From NCBI GenBank assembly GCA_019454225.1, contig CP075370.1, positions 1,974,001-2,038,000 of the forward strand: a stretch of 64,000 nt of DNA, read 5' to 3'. The first letter of the stretch is position 1, and every line of letters starts with the position of its first letter. Origin of the DNA: Paracoccaceae bacterium (GTDB lineage Bacteria > Pseudomonadota > Alphaproteobacteria > Rhodobacterales > Rhodobacteraceae). Below, piece after piece: positions 1-10,522 of this stretch. The notes beneath the pieces are model-generated. The model did not search any database. It was given only the letters and a program-made list of their open reading frames with translations, and was not told where the DNA came from. The position numbers and the translations under genes were made by a program.

Positions 1-1005
1 ACGCTGACCACCGATGTCGCCGCGACCATCGAGCAGGTGCAGCGCTGCGCGGTCGCGGGCGCCGACATCGTGCGCATCTCGACCCCCGATCAGGACAGCA
101 CCCGCGCCCTGCGCGAGATCGTGGCGGAAAGCCCGGTGCCGATCGTGGCCGACATCCATTTCCACTACAAGCGCGCGATCGAGGCCGCCGAGGCGGGTGC
201 GGCCTGCCTGCGCATCAACCCGGGCAACATCGGCGATGCCGCCCGGGTGCGCGAGGTGGTGAAGGCCGCGAAGGACCACGGCTGCAGCATCCGCATCGGG
301 GTGAACGCCGGAAGCCTGGAACGGCACCTGCTGGAGAAATACGGCGAACCCTGCCCCGATGCGATGGTCGAAAGCGGCCTGGATCACATCAGGCTGTTGC
401 AGGACAACGATTTCCACGAATTCAAGATCAGCGTGAAGGCGTCGGACGTGTTCCTGGCCGCCGCCGCCTACCAGCAGCTTGCCGATGCGACCGATGCGCC
501 GATCCACCTGGGGATCACCGAGGCGGGCGGGCTGGTCAGCGGCACCGTCAAATCGGCCATCGGCCTTGGCAACCTGCTGTGGATGGGGATCGGCGACACC
601 ATACGGGTCAGCCTGTCGGCCGATCCCGTGGAAGAGGTGAAGGTCGGCTTCGAGATCCTGAAGTCGCTGGGCCTGCGGCACCGGGGGGTGACGATCATCT
701 CCTGCCCGTCCTGCGCGCGGCAGGGATTCGACGTGATCAAGACGGTTTCGGCGCTGGAGGAACGTCTGGCGCATGTGACGACCAGCCTGAGCCTGTCGAT
801 CATCGGGTGCGTGGTGAACGGCCCGGGCGAGGCGCTGATGACCGACATCGGGTTTACCGGTGGCGGCGCGGGGAAGGGCATGGTCTATCTGGCGGGCCGG
901 CAGGCGCATACGCTGGGCAACGACCGGATGATCGACCACATCGTCGAACTGGTCGAGCGCAAGGCGGCCGAGATCGAGGCGGCCGCCGCGCAGGCGGCGG
1001 AATAG
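1..1005 (+). CDS. ispG: 4-hydroxy-3-methylbut-2-enyl diphosphate synthase (5' end cut by window edge)
   Basis: IspG carries out the penultimate step of the MEP isoprenoid pathway, converting methylerythritol cyclodiphosphate to HMBPP with a [4Fe-4S] cluster in the cytosol. The reading frame is open from base 1, so the N-terminus lies outside the window and about 334 codons remain. The cluster ligands are visible: two Cys in the motif CPSC (codons at about 703-714) and the third in [13 protein letters not shown] (around base 805). The C-terminus is a short Ala/Glu-rich tail. Family membership is clear. The next gene, a LysR regulator, is convergent and starts 3 bases beyond the stop. Confidence 0.97.
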   Translation, partial: TLTTDVAATIEQVQRCAVAGADIVRISTPDQDSTRALREIVAESPVPIVADIHFHYKRAIEAAEAGAACLRINPGNIGDAARVREVVKAAKDHGCSIRIGVNAGSLERHLLEKYGEPCPDAMVESGLDHIRLLQDNDFHEFKISVKASDVFLAAAAYQQLADATDAPIHLGITEAGGLVSGTVKSAIGLGNLLWMGIGDTIRVSLSADPVEEVKVGFEILKSLGLRHRGVTIISCPSCARQGFDVIKTVSALEERLAHVTTSLSLSIIGCVVNGPGEALMTDIGFTGGGAGKGMVYLAGRQAHTLGNDRMIDHIVELVERKAAEIEAAAAQAAE

Positions 1006-1008
1006 CGA

Positions 1009-1902
1009 TCAGTCGTCATCCTTCAGGCGGGGCACCAGAAAGTCGATGAAGGCGCGCAGCCGCGCGGTGACCGACTGGGCCGAGGGATAGACGAAATAGA
1101 TGCCCTTGCGCGGGGTCGTCCAGCCAGGCAGCACCTGCACCAGGCGGCCCGCCGCGATCTCGGGGCGCGCGATGATGCGGGGCAGGGCGGCGATGCCGCC
1201 ACCGGCCAGCACCGCGTCGCGGATCGCCAGGTGCGAGCCGAGGCGCAGCGCGGGCCGGGCGGGAACCTCGATCATCTCGTCGCCCCGCACCAGGGGCCAG
1301 CCGCCGGGCCAGGGCGCCGCCAGCCCGATCAGGGGATGGTCGGTCAGATCCCCGGGGTGGCGGATGGCGGACAGGCCGGGCAGGTCGGGATGCGCGGCCA
1401 GCACCGCCTGGCCGTGCAGCATCAGCCGCGCCACCTGCGCGCTGTCCTCCATCGGGCCGAGCCGCAGGCAGCCGTCGAACCCTTCCTCGAGCAGGTCGGG
1501 CGCACGGTCGAGGAAGTGGATTTCCAGCGTCACCTCGGGATGGGCGCGGCGGAACTCGGCAGCGATCCGGCCCATCAGCAGGTTGCCCACCACCGGCGGC
1601 ATGGCCAGCCGCAGGTGGCCGCGCGGCTGGCCGCTGGCCTCGCCCAGGGCGCGGCGGATGTCGTCGGCCTCGCCCAGCAGGCGGTCGGCGCGGGCGGCAA
1701 GAACCTCGCCCTCCTGCGTCACGCGCAGGTGCCGGGTCGTGCGTTCGATCAGCCGCACGCCCAGATGCGTTTCGAGATCGGCCACACGTTTGGACAGGGT
1801 CGATTTCGGCACCCGCAGCGACAGGGCGGCGCCGGAAAAGCTGCCCTCGCGCAGCACGGCACGAAAGGCGCGAAGGGCGGCGAGATCAAGATCACTATCC
1901 AT
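1009..1902 (-). CDS. LysR family transcriptional regulator
   Basis: About 297 aa, the usual LysR length. The N-terminus has the winged helix-turn-helix (LAALRAFRAV..GSFSGAAL..PKSTLSKRVADLE) followed by a LysR substrate-binding domain. Its sequence looks like the subgroup (AaeR/DsdC/PA-type) that often controls a divergent efflux gene. ATG at 1902 is preferred because translation then begins directly before the helix-turn-helix; an in-frame GTG at 1914 is an alternative. It is divergent from the MFS gene at 1994, with 91 bases between, so the common inference is that it regulates that transporter and itself. The effector is unknown. Confidence 0.9.
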   Translation of the reverse strand: MDSDLDLAALRAFRAVLREGSFSGAALSLRVPKSTLSKRVADLETHLGVRLIERTTRHLRVTQEGEVLAARADRLLGEADDIRRALGEASGQPRGHLRLAMPPVVGNLLMGRIAAEFRRAHPEVTLEIHFLDRAPDLLEEGFDGCLRLGPMEDSAQVARLMLHGQAVLAAHPDLPGLSAIRHPGDLTDHPLIGLAAPWPGGWPLVRGDEMIEVPARPALRLGSHLAIRDAVLAGGGIAALPRIIARPEIAAGRLVQVLPGWTTPRKGIYFVYPSAQSVTARLRAFIDFLVPRLKDDD

Positions 1903-1993
1903 GATTCTGAACACTCATTCCATTGATTGCGATATTGTCCATATGTCGGGATTTCTGCAAGGTCCAGCCTGACGACAGATGCAGGAGACGGAC

Positions 1994-3214
1994 ATGCAGG
2001 CAACGGGTGCCGGCGAGGCGCAGCCGGGATGGCCGGTGACGGCGGCGGTGATGGGCATCGCCGCCATGACGATCATGGCGAACGCGACCATCGCGTCGTC
2101 GCTGCCCGGGCTGCGGGCCCATTATGCCGAGGTGCCCGGCATCGACACGCTGGCGGGCCTGATCGTGACGCTGCCGTCGGCGTCGATCGTGCTGACGGCC
2201 GGGCTGGTGGGGTGGCTCGCCGACCGGTTCGACCGGCAGGTGCTGCTGGCGGTCGCCGCGCTGTTCTATGCGGCGGGGGGCATGGCGGGGCTGTGGGCCG
2301 AAAGCCTGACCGCGATCCTGGCCGGGCGGATCGTGCTGGGGATCGGCGTGGCGGGCACGATGACCCTTGCGATGGCCTGGGCGGCCGACCTGTGGCAGGG
2401 ACCGGCGCGGGCGCGGTTCATGGGGATGCAGGGCGCGGCGATCTCGGCGGGCGGCATCGTGTTCATGCTGCTGGGCGGGGCGATGGCGCTGCTGCACTGG
2501 CGCGGCGCCTTTGCCGTCTATGGCCTGGTGCTGCCGGTGGCGGCCTTCGCGCTGTGGGCCCTGGCGCCCGAGGCGCGGTCGATCCGCACCCGCAGGGCGG
2601 CGGCGCGGGCGGGCGGCACGGTGCCGCAGGCGGGGGACGGGACGTTCCCCTGGGGGGCGTATCTGTTCGTCGGGCCGCTGGCCTTCCTGTTCATGGTGGC
2701 CTTCTACGTGACGCCGACCCGGCTGCCCTTCCTGCTGGAGGATCTGGGCGTCAGCAACACGCTGGCCGTGGGCGCGATCATGGCCGTGCTGACACTGGTG
2801 TCGATGCCGGTCGCGCTGCTTTACGGGCATATCCGGCGGCATGTGTCGGCCTTCGGCGTCTTTGCCTGGAGTTTTGCGCTGATGGGCGCCGCGCTGCTGG
2901 CGCATTCGCAGGCGACAGGGTGGCAGGGGGTTCTGCTGGGCTCGGTCCTGGCGGGGCTGGCCATGGGACCGTCGATGGCCAACTACACCACGTGGTTCAT
3001 GGCGCGGGTTCCCGCGACCCAGCGGGGCCGCGCGGCGGGAATGCTGACCACGGCCTTCTTCCTGGGGCAGTTCGCATCGCCGCTGGTGTCGGCGCCGCTG
3101 GTGGCGACCTTCGGGTTGCAGGGCGCCTTCGCGGTGCTGGGGCTGGGGCTGGTGGCCATCGCCGGTGGCGTGGCGGCGGCCGGAACGATGCGGCGCGATC
3201 CGGTGGCGGCCTGA
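1994..3214 (+). CDS. MFS transporter, drug/metabolite efflux type
   Basis: About 406 aa with 12 predicted hydrophobic segments. The loop 2-3 signature is visible as GWLADRFDRQ, typical of major facilitators of the multidrug/arabinose-efflux group. ATG at 1994 is chosen over ATG at 1979 because GGAG at 1984-1987 lies six bases upstream of it. It is divergent from a LysR regulator, which suggests inducible export of a small compound. The substrate cannot be read from the sequence. A 23-base gap separates it from the convergent DsbA-like gene. Confidence 0.9.
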   Translation: MQATGAGEAQPGWPVTAAVMGIAAMTIMANATIASSLPGLRAHYAEVPGIDTLAGLIVTLPSASIVLTAGLVGWLADRFDRQVLLAVAALFYAAGGMAGLWAESLTAILAGRIVLGIGVAGTMTLAMAWAADLWQGPARARFMGMQGAAISAGGIVFMLLGGAMALLHWRGAFAVYGLVLPVAAFALWALAPEARSIRTRRAAARAGGTVPQAGDGTFPWGAYLFVGPLAFLFMVAFYVTPTRLPFLLEDLGVSNTLAVGAIMAVLTLVSMPVALLYGHIRRHVSAFGVFAWSFALMGAALLAHSQATGWQGVLLGSVLAGLAMGPSMANYTTWFMARVPATQRGRAAGMLTTAFFLGQFASPLVSAPLVATFGLQGAFAVLGLGLVAIAGGVAAAGTMRRDPVAA

Positions 3215-3237
3215 GCGCCGCCACCCCGCCGCGCGGC

Positions 3238-3978
3238 TCAGCCCTTGCGCTGCTCGGCCACGATCTGCCGCATGCCGTCCAGCGGCACATAGCCCCGGAC
3301 CATCGTGCCCTCGATCACGAAGGTCGGTGTTCCGTTGATTTCCATCCGGTCGGCAAGGTCGCGGTTCGCGGCGATGACCGCCGTGACCTCGGACGATTCC
3401 ATATGCGCAAGGATCGCGGGCGCATCGAGCCCGAGATCGGTCGCCAGACGGGACAGCGTGTCGGGCGAGGGTTCGCCGCGCAGCGCGATCAGTTCGTCAT
3501 GGACGCGCTTGTAGGCATCGGGCCCCGCGATCTGCAGCGTCGCGATGGCAAAGCGCGACGAGATCACCGAGGCCTCGCCGAGGATCGGGAATTCCTTGAG
3601 AACGAAGCGGATATTGCCGTCCGATGCGATCAGTTCGGCAACCTCGTCATGGGCACGGCGGCAATAGCCGCAGCGATAGTCGACGAATTCCACCACCGTC
3701 ACGTCACCTTCAAGGTTGCCGCCGGTCCAGCTTGCCGGGTCCTCGAAGATCGCGGCGCGGTTGTCCGACAGCATCTGCCGGTCGGAGGCCGCCGCATCGG
3801 CGTTGCGCCGGTCCTCCAGCACCGCGATGGCCTCCATCAGCACCTCGGGGTTTTCCAGCAGGTAGGCCCGCACCTCGGCGCGGAAGGCGGTGCGTTCCGC
3901 ATCCGTCATCGTCTGGGCCGGGGCCAGGGCGGGGAAACACAGCGCAAGCGCGAGCGCGGTGACAAGGCGAGGGGTCAT
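3238..3978 (-). CDS. DsbA-family thiol:disulfide oxidoreductase, periplasmic
   Basis: 246 aa with a Sec signal peptide (hydrophobic residues about 5-20, likely cleavage after APAQ). A thioredoxin fold carries the active site CGYC at residues 103-106 and the cis-proline loop GTPTF near 218. A helical N-terminal extension (residues 25-85) is typical of the BdbD/ScsC-like bacterial subgroup. It should form or shuffle disulfides in the periplasm. Its ATG overlaps the stop of the M48 protease upstream in the same operon (ATGA, 3975-3978), so the two are translationally coupled. This suggests shared envelope quality control, which is inference. Confidence 0.93.
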   Translation of the reverse strand: MTPRLVTALALALCFPALAPAQTMTDAERTAFRAEVRAYLLENPEVLMEAIAVLEDRRNADAAASDRQMLSDNRAAIFEDPASWTGGNLEGDVTVVEFVDYRCGYCRRAHDEVAELIASDGNIRFVLKEFPILGEASVISSRFAIATLQIAGPDAYKRVHDELIALRGEPSPDTLSRLATDLGLDAPAILAHMESSEVTAVIAANRDLADRMEINGTPTFVIEGTMVRGYVPLDGMRQIVAEQRKG

Positions 3979-5309
3979 GGGGTTCTGCTCCGTTTCGCGG
4001 CTGTCTCGGCCGCCCTGATGATGTCTTGTGCCCGCCGCCAGCCCGGCGAACCCTGCGCCAGCATCCCGGCGGCGCGTCTGGCCAGCGGCCCGGCATCCGG
4101 CAGGCGGCCGACCAGGGCATAGCGTTCGGCGCTGACGAGGGCGGCCATCCCGGGCTGGTCGGCCTTGGCATAGGCGGTGGCCAGATCGCGCAGGATGCGC
4201 GGATCGGCTCCGTCACGCGCGGCGGCGCGTTCCAGGGCGGGCAGGGCGGCGCGGGTCTGGCCTGCGGCCAGCAGGGCGCGGCCATGGCCGCCGAGGATCA
4301 GCGGCTCGTTCGGCGCCAGCGCGGCGGCGCGGCCCCAGTCGCGTGCGGCCGCGTCGAAGCGGCGGGATTCCAGCAGGATCTGGGCCCGCGTTTCCATGGC
4401 AAAACCGTCGCGCGGCCGACGCTCGACCAGGCGGCCGATCTCGGCCAGCGCCTGATCGGTCTTGCCCTGCCGGTGCCATGCGACCGCCCGGCGGATCGTG
4501 GCCGCGTCCGAGGTGTCGCGGGCGGGCGCCCGGCGCAGCACGTCCGAGGGATTGCGGGTGAAGGCATCGAGCTTGGCCTGCGCGCGGGCGAACCAGTAAT
4601 CCGCGTTCGGATCGTCCCGCGGCGTGCCCTTCCAGCCTGCCACGAAGGCCTGGACCGCGCGCAGCCGGTCGCGGGTCAGCGGATGGGTGCGGACATAGGC
4701 ATCCTGCCGGTGCGCGCTCAGCGCCTCTTGTCCGCGGAACAGTTCCAGCAGGTCCGCCGCCGCCTGCGGGTCGATGCCCGCCGCAGCCATGTAGCGCAGG
4801 CCGGACTGGTCGGCGGATGCCTCTTCGGCGCGCGTGTGGGCCAGGAACATCCGCTGCGCCGATCCCGCGACGCCAAGCGCGACGCCCGCCGCGGCCTCGC
4901 CGCCGCCCGCCGCGCCTGCGGCCGCGGCCAGGATCAGGCCCAGCATCGCCGCCGACCGGGCGTTGCCCATGGCGGTGCCGCGACGGGTGATGTGGCCGTT
5001 CGCGATATGGGCCAGTTCATGCGCGATGACCGATTGCAGTTCGGCCGCCGTCTTGACCCGCAGCACAAGGCCCGCGTGGATGAAGATCGTCTGGTTGTCG
5101 GCGACAAAGGCGTTCAGGCTGCGGTCGTTGATCAGCATCACCCGCAGGTTTCCGGCGCTGACGCCGGCCTGCGCGGCCAGCGGGCGGGCCAGTTCGCGCA
5201 GACCGTGCTCGATCTCGGCATCGCGGATGATGCCCTGCGCCTGCGCCGGCGGGGCGGCCGCGACCAGCGGCAGGAACCAGCAGATCAGGGCAAGGGCCCC
5301 CGCGCGCAT
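3975..5309 (-). CDS. M48 family metalloprotease with TPR tail (BepA/YfgC-like)
   Basis: About 444 aa. It has a signal peptide (residues 1-25, ending PAQAQ), then an M48 peptidase domain with the zinc motif HELAH at 97-101 and the third ligand in EASAD at 163-167, then tetratricopeptide-like helices from about residue 250 to the end (repeated patterns such as ALPALERAA). BepA-type proteins degrade or chaperone outer-membrane proteins such as LptD in the periplasm. ATG at 5309 is chosen because it begins the signal peptide; the frame stays open upstream but is antisense to the aminotransferase. It is first in an operon with the DsbA-like gene and divergent from the aminotransferase. Confidence 0.93.
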   Translation of the reverse strand: MRAGALALICWFLPLVAAAPPAQAQGIIRDAEIEHGLRELARPLAAQAGVSAGNLRVMLINDRSLNAFVADNQTIFIHAGLVLRVKTAAELQSVIAHELAHIANGHITRRGTAMGNARSAAMLGLILAAAAGAAGGGEAAAGVALGVAGSAQRMFLAHTRAEEASADQSGLRYMAAAGIDPQAAADLLELFRGQEALSAHRQDAYVRTHPLTRDRLRAVQAFVAGWKGTPRDDPNADYWFARAQAKLDAFTRNPSDVLRRAPARDTSDAATIRRAVAWHRQGKTDQALAEIGRLVERRPRDGFAMETRAQILLESRRFDAAARDWGRAAALAPNEPLILGGHGRALLAAGQTRAALPALERAAARDGADPRILRDLATAYAKADQPGMAALVSAERYALVGRLPDAGPLARRAAGMLAQGSPGWRRAQDIIRAAETAAKRSRTP

Positions 5310-5367
5310 TGACCTTGCCCCCCGTCCTTTGGCATTCCGGCAACGGGCGCACCATAGGAGGGCGGAG

Positions 5368-6522
5368 ATGCGGCTTTCAAGGCGGGGTGCGGTCGATCCC
5401 TTCATCGTGATGGACGTGATGGAGGCGGCGCGCGCGGCCGAGGCGGCGGGACACCGCATCATCCACATGGAGGTGGGCCAGCCCGGCACCCCCGCACCGG
5501 CGGCGGCCCGCGCGGCGCTGGCCCGCGCGATGGAGTCGGGGCCGCTGGGCTATACCGTGGCACTGGGCCTGCCCGAACTGCGGGCGGGCATCGCGGGGCT
5601 TTACCGGCGCTGGTATGGCGTCGACCTGAACCCCGACCGCGTGGTGGTGACGGCGGGGTCCTCGGCGGCCTTCCTGCTGGCCTTCACGGCGCTGTTCGAT
5701 GCGGGGGATCGGGTCGGCCTGGGAGAGCCCGGCTATCCCAGTTATCGCCAGATCCTGCGCGCGCTGTCGCTGGTGCCGGTCGGCATTCCGGCGGCGCCGG
5801 AGAACCGGTTGCAGCCGGTTCCGGGGGATGTCGCGGCCGTGGCCGACCTTGCCGGGCTGATCGTGGCCTCGCCAGGCAACCCGACGGGAACCATGCTGAA
5901 CCGTACGGCGCTGGCGTCGCTGATCGCCCATGCGCGGGATCGCGGGATCGCCTTCGTCTCTGACGAGATCTATCACGGGCTGCACTATGGCGACCGTGCG
6001 GTCTCGGCGCTGGAAATCTCGGACGATGCCTATGTGATCAACAGCTTCTCGAAGTATTTCAGCATGACGGGCTGGCGCATCGGCTGGATGGTGGTGCCGG
6101 AATCGCATGTGCGCAGCATCGAGCGGCTGGCGCAGAACATGTTCATCTGCCCGCCCCATGCCAGCCAGGTGGCGGCGCTGGCCGCGCTTGATGCGGTGGA
6201 TGAACTGGAGGCCAACCGCGCCGTCTATGCCGAGAACCGCCGCCTGATGATGGCGGGCCTGCCGGGGGCGGGGTTCAGCCGCATCGCGCCGCCGGACGGC
6301 GCGTTCTACATCTATGCCGATGTGGCGGACCTGACCGGCGACAGCCTCGCGTTCTCGGCAGAGCTGCTGGGCGGTGCCGGGGTCGCCTGCACGCCCGGGC
6401 TGGACTTTGACCCGGTGCGCGGCGCCCGGACCCTGCGGTTTTCCTATGCGCGGTCGACCGAGGACATTGCCGAGGGCATCGCGCGGCTGACGGGCTACAT
6501 GGCGCGGCGCGCGCGGTTGTGA
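5368..6522 (+). CDS. PLP-dependent aminotransferase, class I/II (aspartate aminotransferase-like)
   Basis: 384 aa. Fold type I aminotransferase motifs appear in order: SPGNPTG (168-174), SDEIYHG (198-204) with the PLP-binding Asp and Tyr, and NSFSKYFSMTGWR where Lys229 is the Schiff-base lysine. ATG at 5368 is preceded by a strong AGGAGG at 5356-5361. The amino donor cannot be assigned; family members act on aspartate, tyrosine or valine-type substrates. It shares a 58-base divergent promoter region with the M48 protease gene and precedes the amidase gene by 36 bases. Confidence 0.93.
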   Translation: MRLSRRGAVDPFIVMDVMEAARAAEAAGHRIIHMEVGQPGTPAPAAARAALARAMESGPLGYTVALGLPELRAGIAGLYRRWYGVDLNPDRVVVTAGSSAAFLLAFTALFDAGDRVGLGEPGYPSYRQILRALSLVPVGIPAAPENRLQPVPGDVAAVADLAGLIVASPGNPTGTMLNRTALASLIAHARDRGIAFVSDEIYHGLHYGDRAVSALEISDDAYVINSFSKYFSMTGWRIGWMVVPESHVRSIERLAQNMFICPPHASQVAALAALDAVDELEANRAVYAENRRLMMAGLPGAGFSRIAPPDGAFYIYADVADLTGDSLAFSAELLGGAGVACTPGLDFDPVRGARTLRFSYARSTEDIAEGIARLTGYMARRARL

Positions 6523-6558
6523 TGTGGTGATCCGCGCGCGCGGGGTATTCGGGGCGAG

Positions 6559-7767
6559 ATGACGGGCATTCGGGCGGTTCTGTGGGGTCTGGCGGTCTGG
6601 CTGGCACTCGCTCATGGCGGTGCGGCGCAGGATCTTTCGGCGCTGGCCCGGCTGGAACCGGCGCGATCGGCGATCGCTGCCGCGGGCGACGCGGTCGAGG
6701 TGCAGCTTGGCATCACCCAGCCCGTGCCATGGCGCGTGCGCGTGCTGGACGGCCCGCCGCGCCTGGTGCTGGACACGCGCGAGGTGGGCTGGCGCGGCGT
6801 TCTGGCGCTGCGCCGGGCCGGGCCGGTGACGGGACTGCGCGCGGGGCCGCTGCGGCAGGGCTGGTCGCGGCTGGTGATGGAACTTGACCGGCCGATGGTC
6901 GTCGATCAGGCCGCGATGGAGACCGGGACGGGTTCGGTGCGGATCCTGCTGCGGCTGGTGCCCGCCGATGCCGCGACCTTTGCCGCCCGCGCGGCGCTGC
7001 CCGATCCGCCGGGCTGGGCGCTGCCCCGGGGGGTCGACCTGCCCGCGCCGCCGTCGCGGGGCACCGGGCCGATGATCGTGGTGCTGGACCCCGGGCATGG
7101 CGGCATCGACCCCGGCGCCGAGCGCGACGGGCTGACCGAAGCGAACCTGATGCTGGCCTTCGCGCGGGAACTGAAGGAGGACCTGATCCGCGAGGGCGGC
7201 TTTTCGGTGGTGATGACGCGCGACGACGACGTGTTCGTTCCGCTGGAGACGCGGATTTCCATCGCACGGGCGGCGGGCGCGCATGTCTTCGTGTCGCTGC
7301 ATGCCGACGCGCTTGCCGAGGGGCAGGCGACGGGCGCCACGCTCTACACCCTGTCCGAGGCCGCGAGCGACCGGGCGGCGGCGGCGCTGGCCGAGCGCCA
7401 CGACCGCGACGACCTCTTGTCGGGGGTCGATCTGACGGGACAGGACGATCTGGTGGCCGAGGTGCTGATGGACATGGCCCGCACCGAAACCCGGCCGCGG
7501 GTCGACCGCCTGGCGCTGGCCATGGAAACCGCGATCAAGGCGCGGGGTCTGGTGATGCACCGGCGGCCCCGGCAGTATGGCGCCTTCTCGGTGCTGAAAT
7601 CGCCCGACATTCCGTCGATCCTGATCGAACTGGGGTTCCTGTCCTCGGCCCGCGACCTGAAGCGCCTGACCGATCCGGACTGGCGCGCACGCATGGTCGC
7701 GTCGATCCGCATCGGGCTGACCGCCTGGGCGGCCGAGGATGCCGCACTGTCGGCGCTGCGCGACTGA
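6559..7767 (+). CDS. amiC: N-acetylmuramoyl-L-alanine amidase, AmiC type
   Basis: 402 aa secreted cell-wall hydrolase that cuts the bond between MurNAc and the stem peptide during daughter-cell separation. It has a signal peptide (residues 1-24, ending GGAAQ), an AMIN-like beta domain (about 30-150) for septal targeting, then an Amidase_3 domain. Zinc and catalytic motifs are visible: LDPGHGG, the Glu in LTEANL, SLHADA and IELGFLS. It lies just upstream of the PBP1A gene in the same direction, the arrangement typical of this bacterial group, which pairs peptidoglycan cleavage with synthesis. Confidence 0.95.
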   Translation: MTGIRAVLWGLAVWLALAHGGAAQDLSALARLEPARSAIAAAGDAVEVQLGITQPVPWRVRVLDGPPRLVLDTREVGWRGVLALRRAGPVTGLRAGPLRQGWSRLVMELDRPMVVDQAAMETGTGSVRILLRLVPADAATFAARAALPDPPGWALPRGVDLPAPPSRGTGPMIVVLDPGHGGIDPGAERDGLTEANLMLAFARELKEDLIREGGFSVVMTRDDDVFVPLETRISIARAAGAHVFVSLHADALAEGQATGATLYTLSEAASDRAAAALAERHDRDDLLSGVDLTGQDDLVAEVLMDMARTETRPRVDRLALAMETAIKARGLVMHRRPRQYGAFSVLKSPDIPSILIELGFLSSARDLKRLTDPDWRARMVASIRIGLTAWAAEDAALSALRD

Positions 7768-7887
7768 CGCAAACGTGCGGGCGGCGGGGCGCGGTTTTCC
7801 GCCGCGCGGTTTTGCGCCGGACGCGGGTTTCCTGTAAGACGGTCGAAAGGCCCCGTCCGCGGGGCGTCTTTGCGTCAGGGGGTCGGT

Positions 7888-10437
7888 GTGGTCCGGTTCG
7901 TGGGGTCGTTCTTCGGTGCCATCTTCACGATGGTCACCCTGGGTGTGTTCTTCATCGCGCTGGTCGTGGGTGCGGTGTTCCACATGTATACCCGCGACCT
8001 GCCCAGCCATGACAGCCTTGCGCGCTATGCGCCGCCCACCATCAGCCGGATCTACTCGGGCGAGGGGCAACTGATGGACGAGTTCGCCAAGGAACGGCGA
8101 CTGTTCCAGCCGATCGAGGAAATCCCCGACCTGGTGAAACACGCCTTCATCTCGGCCGAGGACAAGAACTTCTACCTGCACAAGGGATATGACGCGCGCG
8201 GCATGGCCGCGGCGGCGATCGAGGCGATCCGGTCGCGCGGCCAGAACCTGCGCGGCGCATCCACCATCACGCAGCAGGTGATGAAGAACTTCCTGCTGTC
8301 GGGCGACCGCACGGGCGAGCGCAAGATCAAGGAGATCATCCTGGCGACGCGGATCGAGGAGGTGCTGTCCAAGGACAAGATCCTGGAACTGTACCTCAAC
8401 GAGATCTTCCTCGGCCAGAACAGCTATGGCGTCGCCGCCGCCGCGCAGACCTATTTCAACAAGATCCTGTCCGAACTGACGCCCGCCGAGGCCGCGATGC
8501 TGGCGGCCATGCCGCAGGCACCCAGCCAGTACCACCCCGTCCGCGCCAGGGAACGTGTCACGCAGCGCCGCAACTACGTGCTGCGCGAGATGCACGAGAA
8601 CGGATACATCGACCGCGCGACGATGGAGGCCGCCATCGCCGAGCCGCTGCGCAGCGTGCAGAACGGCGACTATCCGGCCTTCCGCGATGCGCTGCCGCCC
8701 CGCGACTACTTCACGGAAGAAATCTCGCGCCAGCTGTCGGGCCGGTTCGGCGAGAACGAGTTCTTCGGCGGCGGCCTGACGATCCGCGCCACGATGGACC
8801 CGGACCTGCAGCGCGCGGCGGCGCGCGCCCTGCGCGACGCGCTGGAACGCTATGACCGCGGCCTGGGCATCTGGCGCGGGACGGCAAAGGTCGTCGCGGC
8901 CGACAAGCTCGGGTCCGAGGCGGACTGGCGCACGGCCCTGGCCGAGGTGGACGTGCCCCGGGACGTCACCGGATGGTTCCCGGCCGTGGTGCTGTCGACC
9001 GAGGGCAAGTCGGCGCGCATCGGAATCGAGGCGGTGGCCGAGGACGAGGACGGGCATTTCATCCCTGCCGAGGATGTCACCTGGGCCCGCAAGCGCCAGG
9101 CCGATGGCCGGCTGGGTGCCAAGGCCAAGGTGCCGGGCGATCTGGTGTCGGCGGGCGATGTCGTGCTGGTCCGCGCCGTGACCGACAAGGAGGGCAAGTT
9201 CACCCGGTGGTCGCTGCGGCAGGTGCCCGAGATTCAGGGTGCGTTCATGGCGATGGACGTGACCTCGGGCCGGGTTCTGGCGATGCAGGGCGGGTTTTCC
9301 TACCAGCATTCGGTGTTCAACCGCGCCACGCAGGCGATGCGGCAGCCGGGGTCGGCCTTCAAGCCGTTCGTCTATGCCGCGGCGCTCGACAGCGGGTTCT
9401 CGCCCGCGACCATCGTGGTCGACGCGCCCATCGAGGTGGACACGCCGCAGGGCATCTGGCGCCCCAAGAACGCGTCGAACAAGTACTACGGGCCCACGTC
9501 GGTGCGTGTGGGGATCGAGCAGAGCCGGAACCTGATGACGGTGCGGATCGCGCAGGAGATCGGGATGGCCACCGTTGCGGGCTATGCCGAACGCTTCGGC
9601 GTCTACAACCGGATGAACCAGGTTCTTGCGGCCTCGCTGGGTTCGGACGAGACGACGCTGTTCCGGATGGTTGCCGCCTATGCGATGTTCGCCAACGGCG
9701 GCGAGCGGGTGGAACCCACGCTGGTCGACCGCGTGCAGGACCGGACCGGTGCCACGATCTACCGCCACGACCAGCGGATCTGCGACGATTGCCGGCTGGC
9801 CAGCCTGAACCCCGGGTCGATCCCCGACATCGTGTCGAAACGCGACCGGGTGATGGATGCGGTCACCGCCTATCAGCTGACCTCGATGCTGCAGGGCGTG
9901 ATCACCCATGGCACGGCGCGGGGCATCAACCTGCCGGTGCCGGTGGCGGGCAAGACCGGCACGACCAACGATGCCAAGGACGTGTGGTTCGTGGGCTATA
10001 CCTCGAACATCGCGGCGGGCTGCTACATCGGCTACGACCAGCCGCGCAGTCTGGGCGGCGCCTCGGGCGGCGGAACCTGCGCACCCGTCTTCCAGTCCTT
10101 CATGGAGGTGGCGATCAAGAAATACGGCGGGGCGCGGTTCGCCGTGCCGCCGGGCGGGTATTTCCGCAAGATCGACCGCTTCACCGGGGCCATCCTGCCG
10201 GATACGGCCAGCGGGCCGAACGTGGTGTCGGAATACTTCCGCGAAGGCGAGGATCCGCTGGCGGGGCTCGGGCTCTATGTCGACGGCGGCTTTGGCATGG
10301 GGTCGAACCTGCCGCTGTTCTCCTATGGCGAGACCGAGGGCGAGGGCGGGCAGGTCGTCACCACGGCCACCGGCGAAACCCGCGTGGTGCCGAAGAAGGC
10401 CGATTTCGGCACCCTGTCGGCGGGCGGGCTGTACTGA
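7888..10437 (+). CDS. mrcA: Penicillin-binding protein 1A, bifunctional glycosyltransferase/transpeptidase
   Basis: About 849 aa class A PBP that polymerises and cross-links peptidoglycan at the inner membrane. It has one N-terminal transmembrane helix (about residues 5-32), a GT51 domain with the catalytic Glu in SAEDKNFY and the motif GGASTITQQ-type (here [13 protein letters not shown]), an OB-like insert, then the transpeptidase domain with SAFK (active Ser about 489), SRN and KTGTT. GTG at 7888 is chosen because AGGGGG lies at 7877-7882; an in-frame TTG at 7870 is the alternative. The C-terminal tail is Gly-rich. It follows amiC by about 120 bases. Confidence 0.96.
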   Translation: MVRFVGSFFGAIFTMVTLGVFFIALVVGAVFHMYTRDLPSHDSLARYAPPTISRIYSGEGQLMDEFAKERRLFQPIEEIPDLVKHAFISAEDKNFYLHKGYDARGMAAAAIEAIRSRGQNLRGASTITQQVMKNFLLSGDRTGERKIKEIILATRIEEVLSKDKILELYLNEIFLGQNSYGVAAAAQTYFNKILSELTPAEAAMLAAMPQAPSQYHPVRARERVTQRRNYVLREMHENGYIDRATMEAAIAEPLRSVQNGDYPAFRDALPPRDYFTEEISRQLSGRFGENEFFGGGLTIRATMDPDLQRAAARALRDALERYDRGLGIWRGTAKVVAADKLGSEADWRTALAEVDVPRDVTGWFPAVVLSTEGKSARIGIEAVAEDEDGHFIPAEDVTWARKRQADGRLGAKAKVPGDLVSAGDVVLVRAVTDKEGKFTRWSLRQVPEIQGAFMAMDVTSGRVLAMQGGFSYQHSVFNRATQAMRQPGSAFKPFVYAAALDSGFSPATIVVDAPIEVDTPQGIWRPKNASNKYYGPTSVRVGIEQSRNLMTVRIAQEIGMATVAGYAERFGVYNRMNQVLAASLGSDETTLFRMVAAYAMFANGGERVEPTLVDRVQDRTGATIYRHDQRICDDCRLASLNPGSIPDIVSKRDRVMDAVTAYQLTSMLQGVITHGTARGINLPVPVAGKTGTTNDAKDVWFVGYTSNIAAGCYIGYDQPRSLGGASGGGTCAPVFQSFMEVAIKKYGGARFAVPPGGYFRKIDRFTGAILPDTASGPNVVSEYFREGEDPLAGLGLYVDGGFGMGSNLPLFSYGETEGEGGQVVTTATGETRVVPKKADFGTLSAGGLY

Positions 10438-10522
10438 GCGCGGCGGCCGCGCCCGCCTTGCCCGCCACCCCGCTTGCCGCTATCACCGCGGCCTGACCAA
10501 GCCATCCCGAAGGACCCGCCCG

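Noticed and set aside
5377-9909. Very long minus-strand open frame (1510 codons) across the aminotransferase, amiC and PBP1A genes
   Set aside because: It is antisense to three well-supported genes and its translation is His/Arg/Gln-rich with no domains; long antisense frames are expected in such GC-rich DNA.
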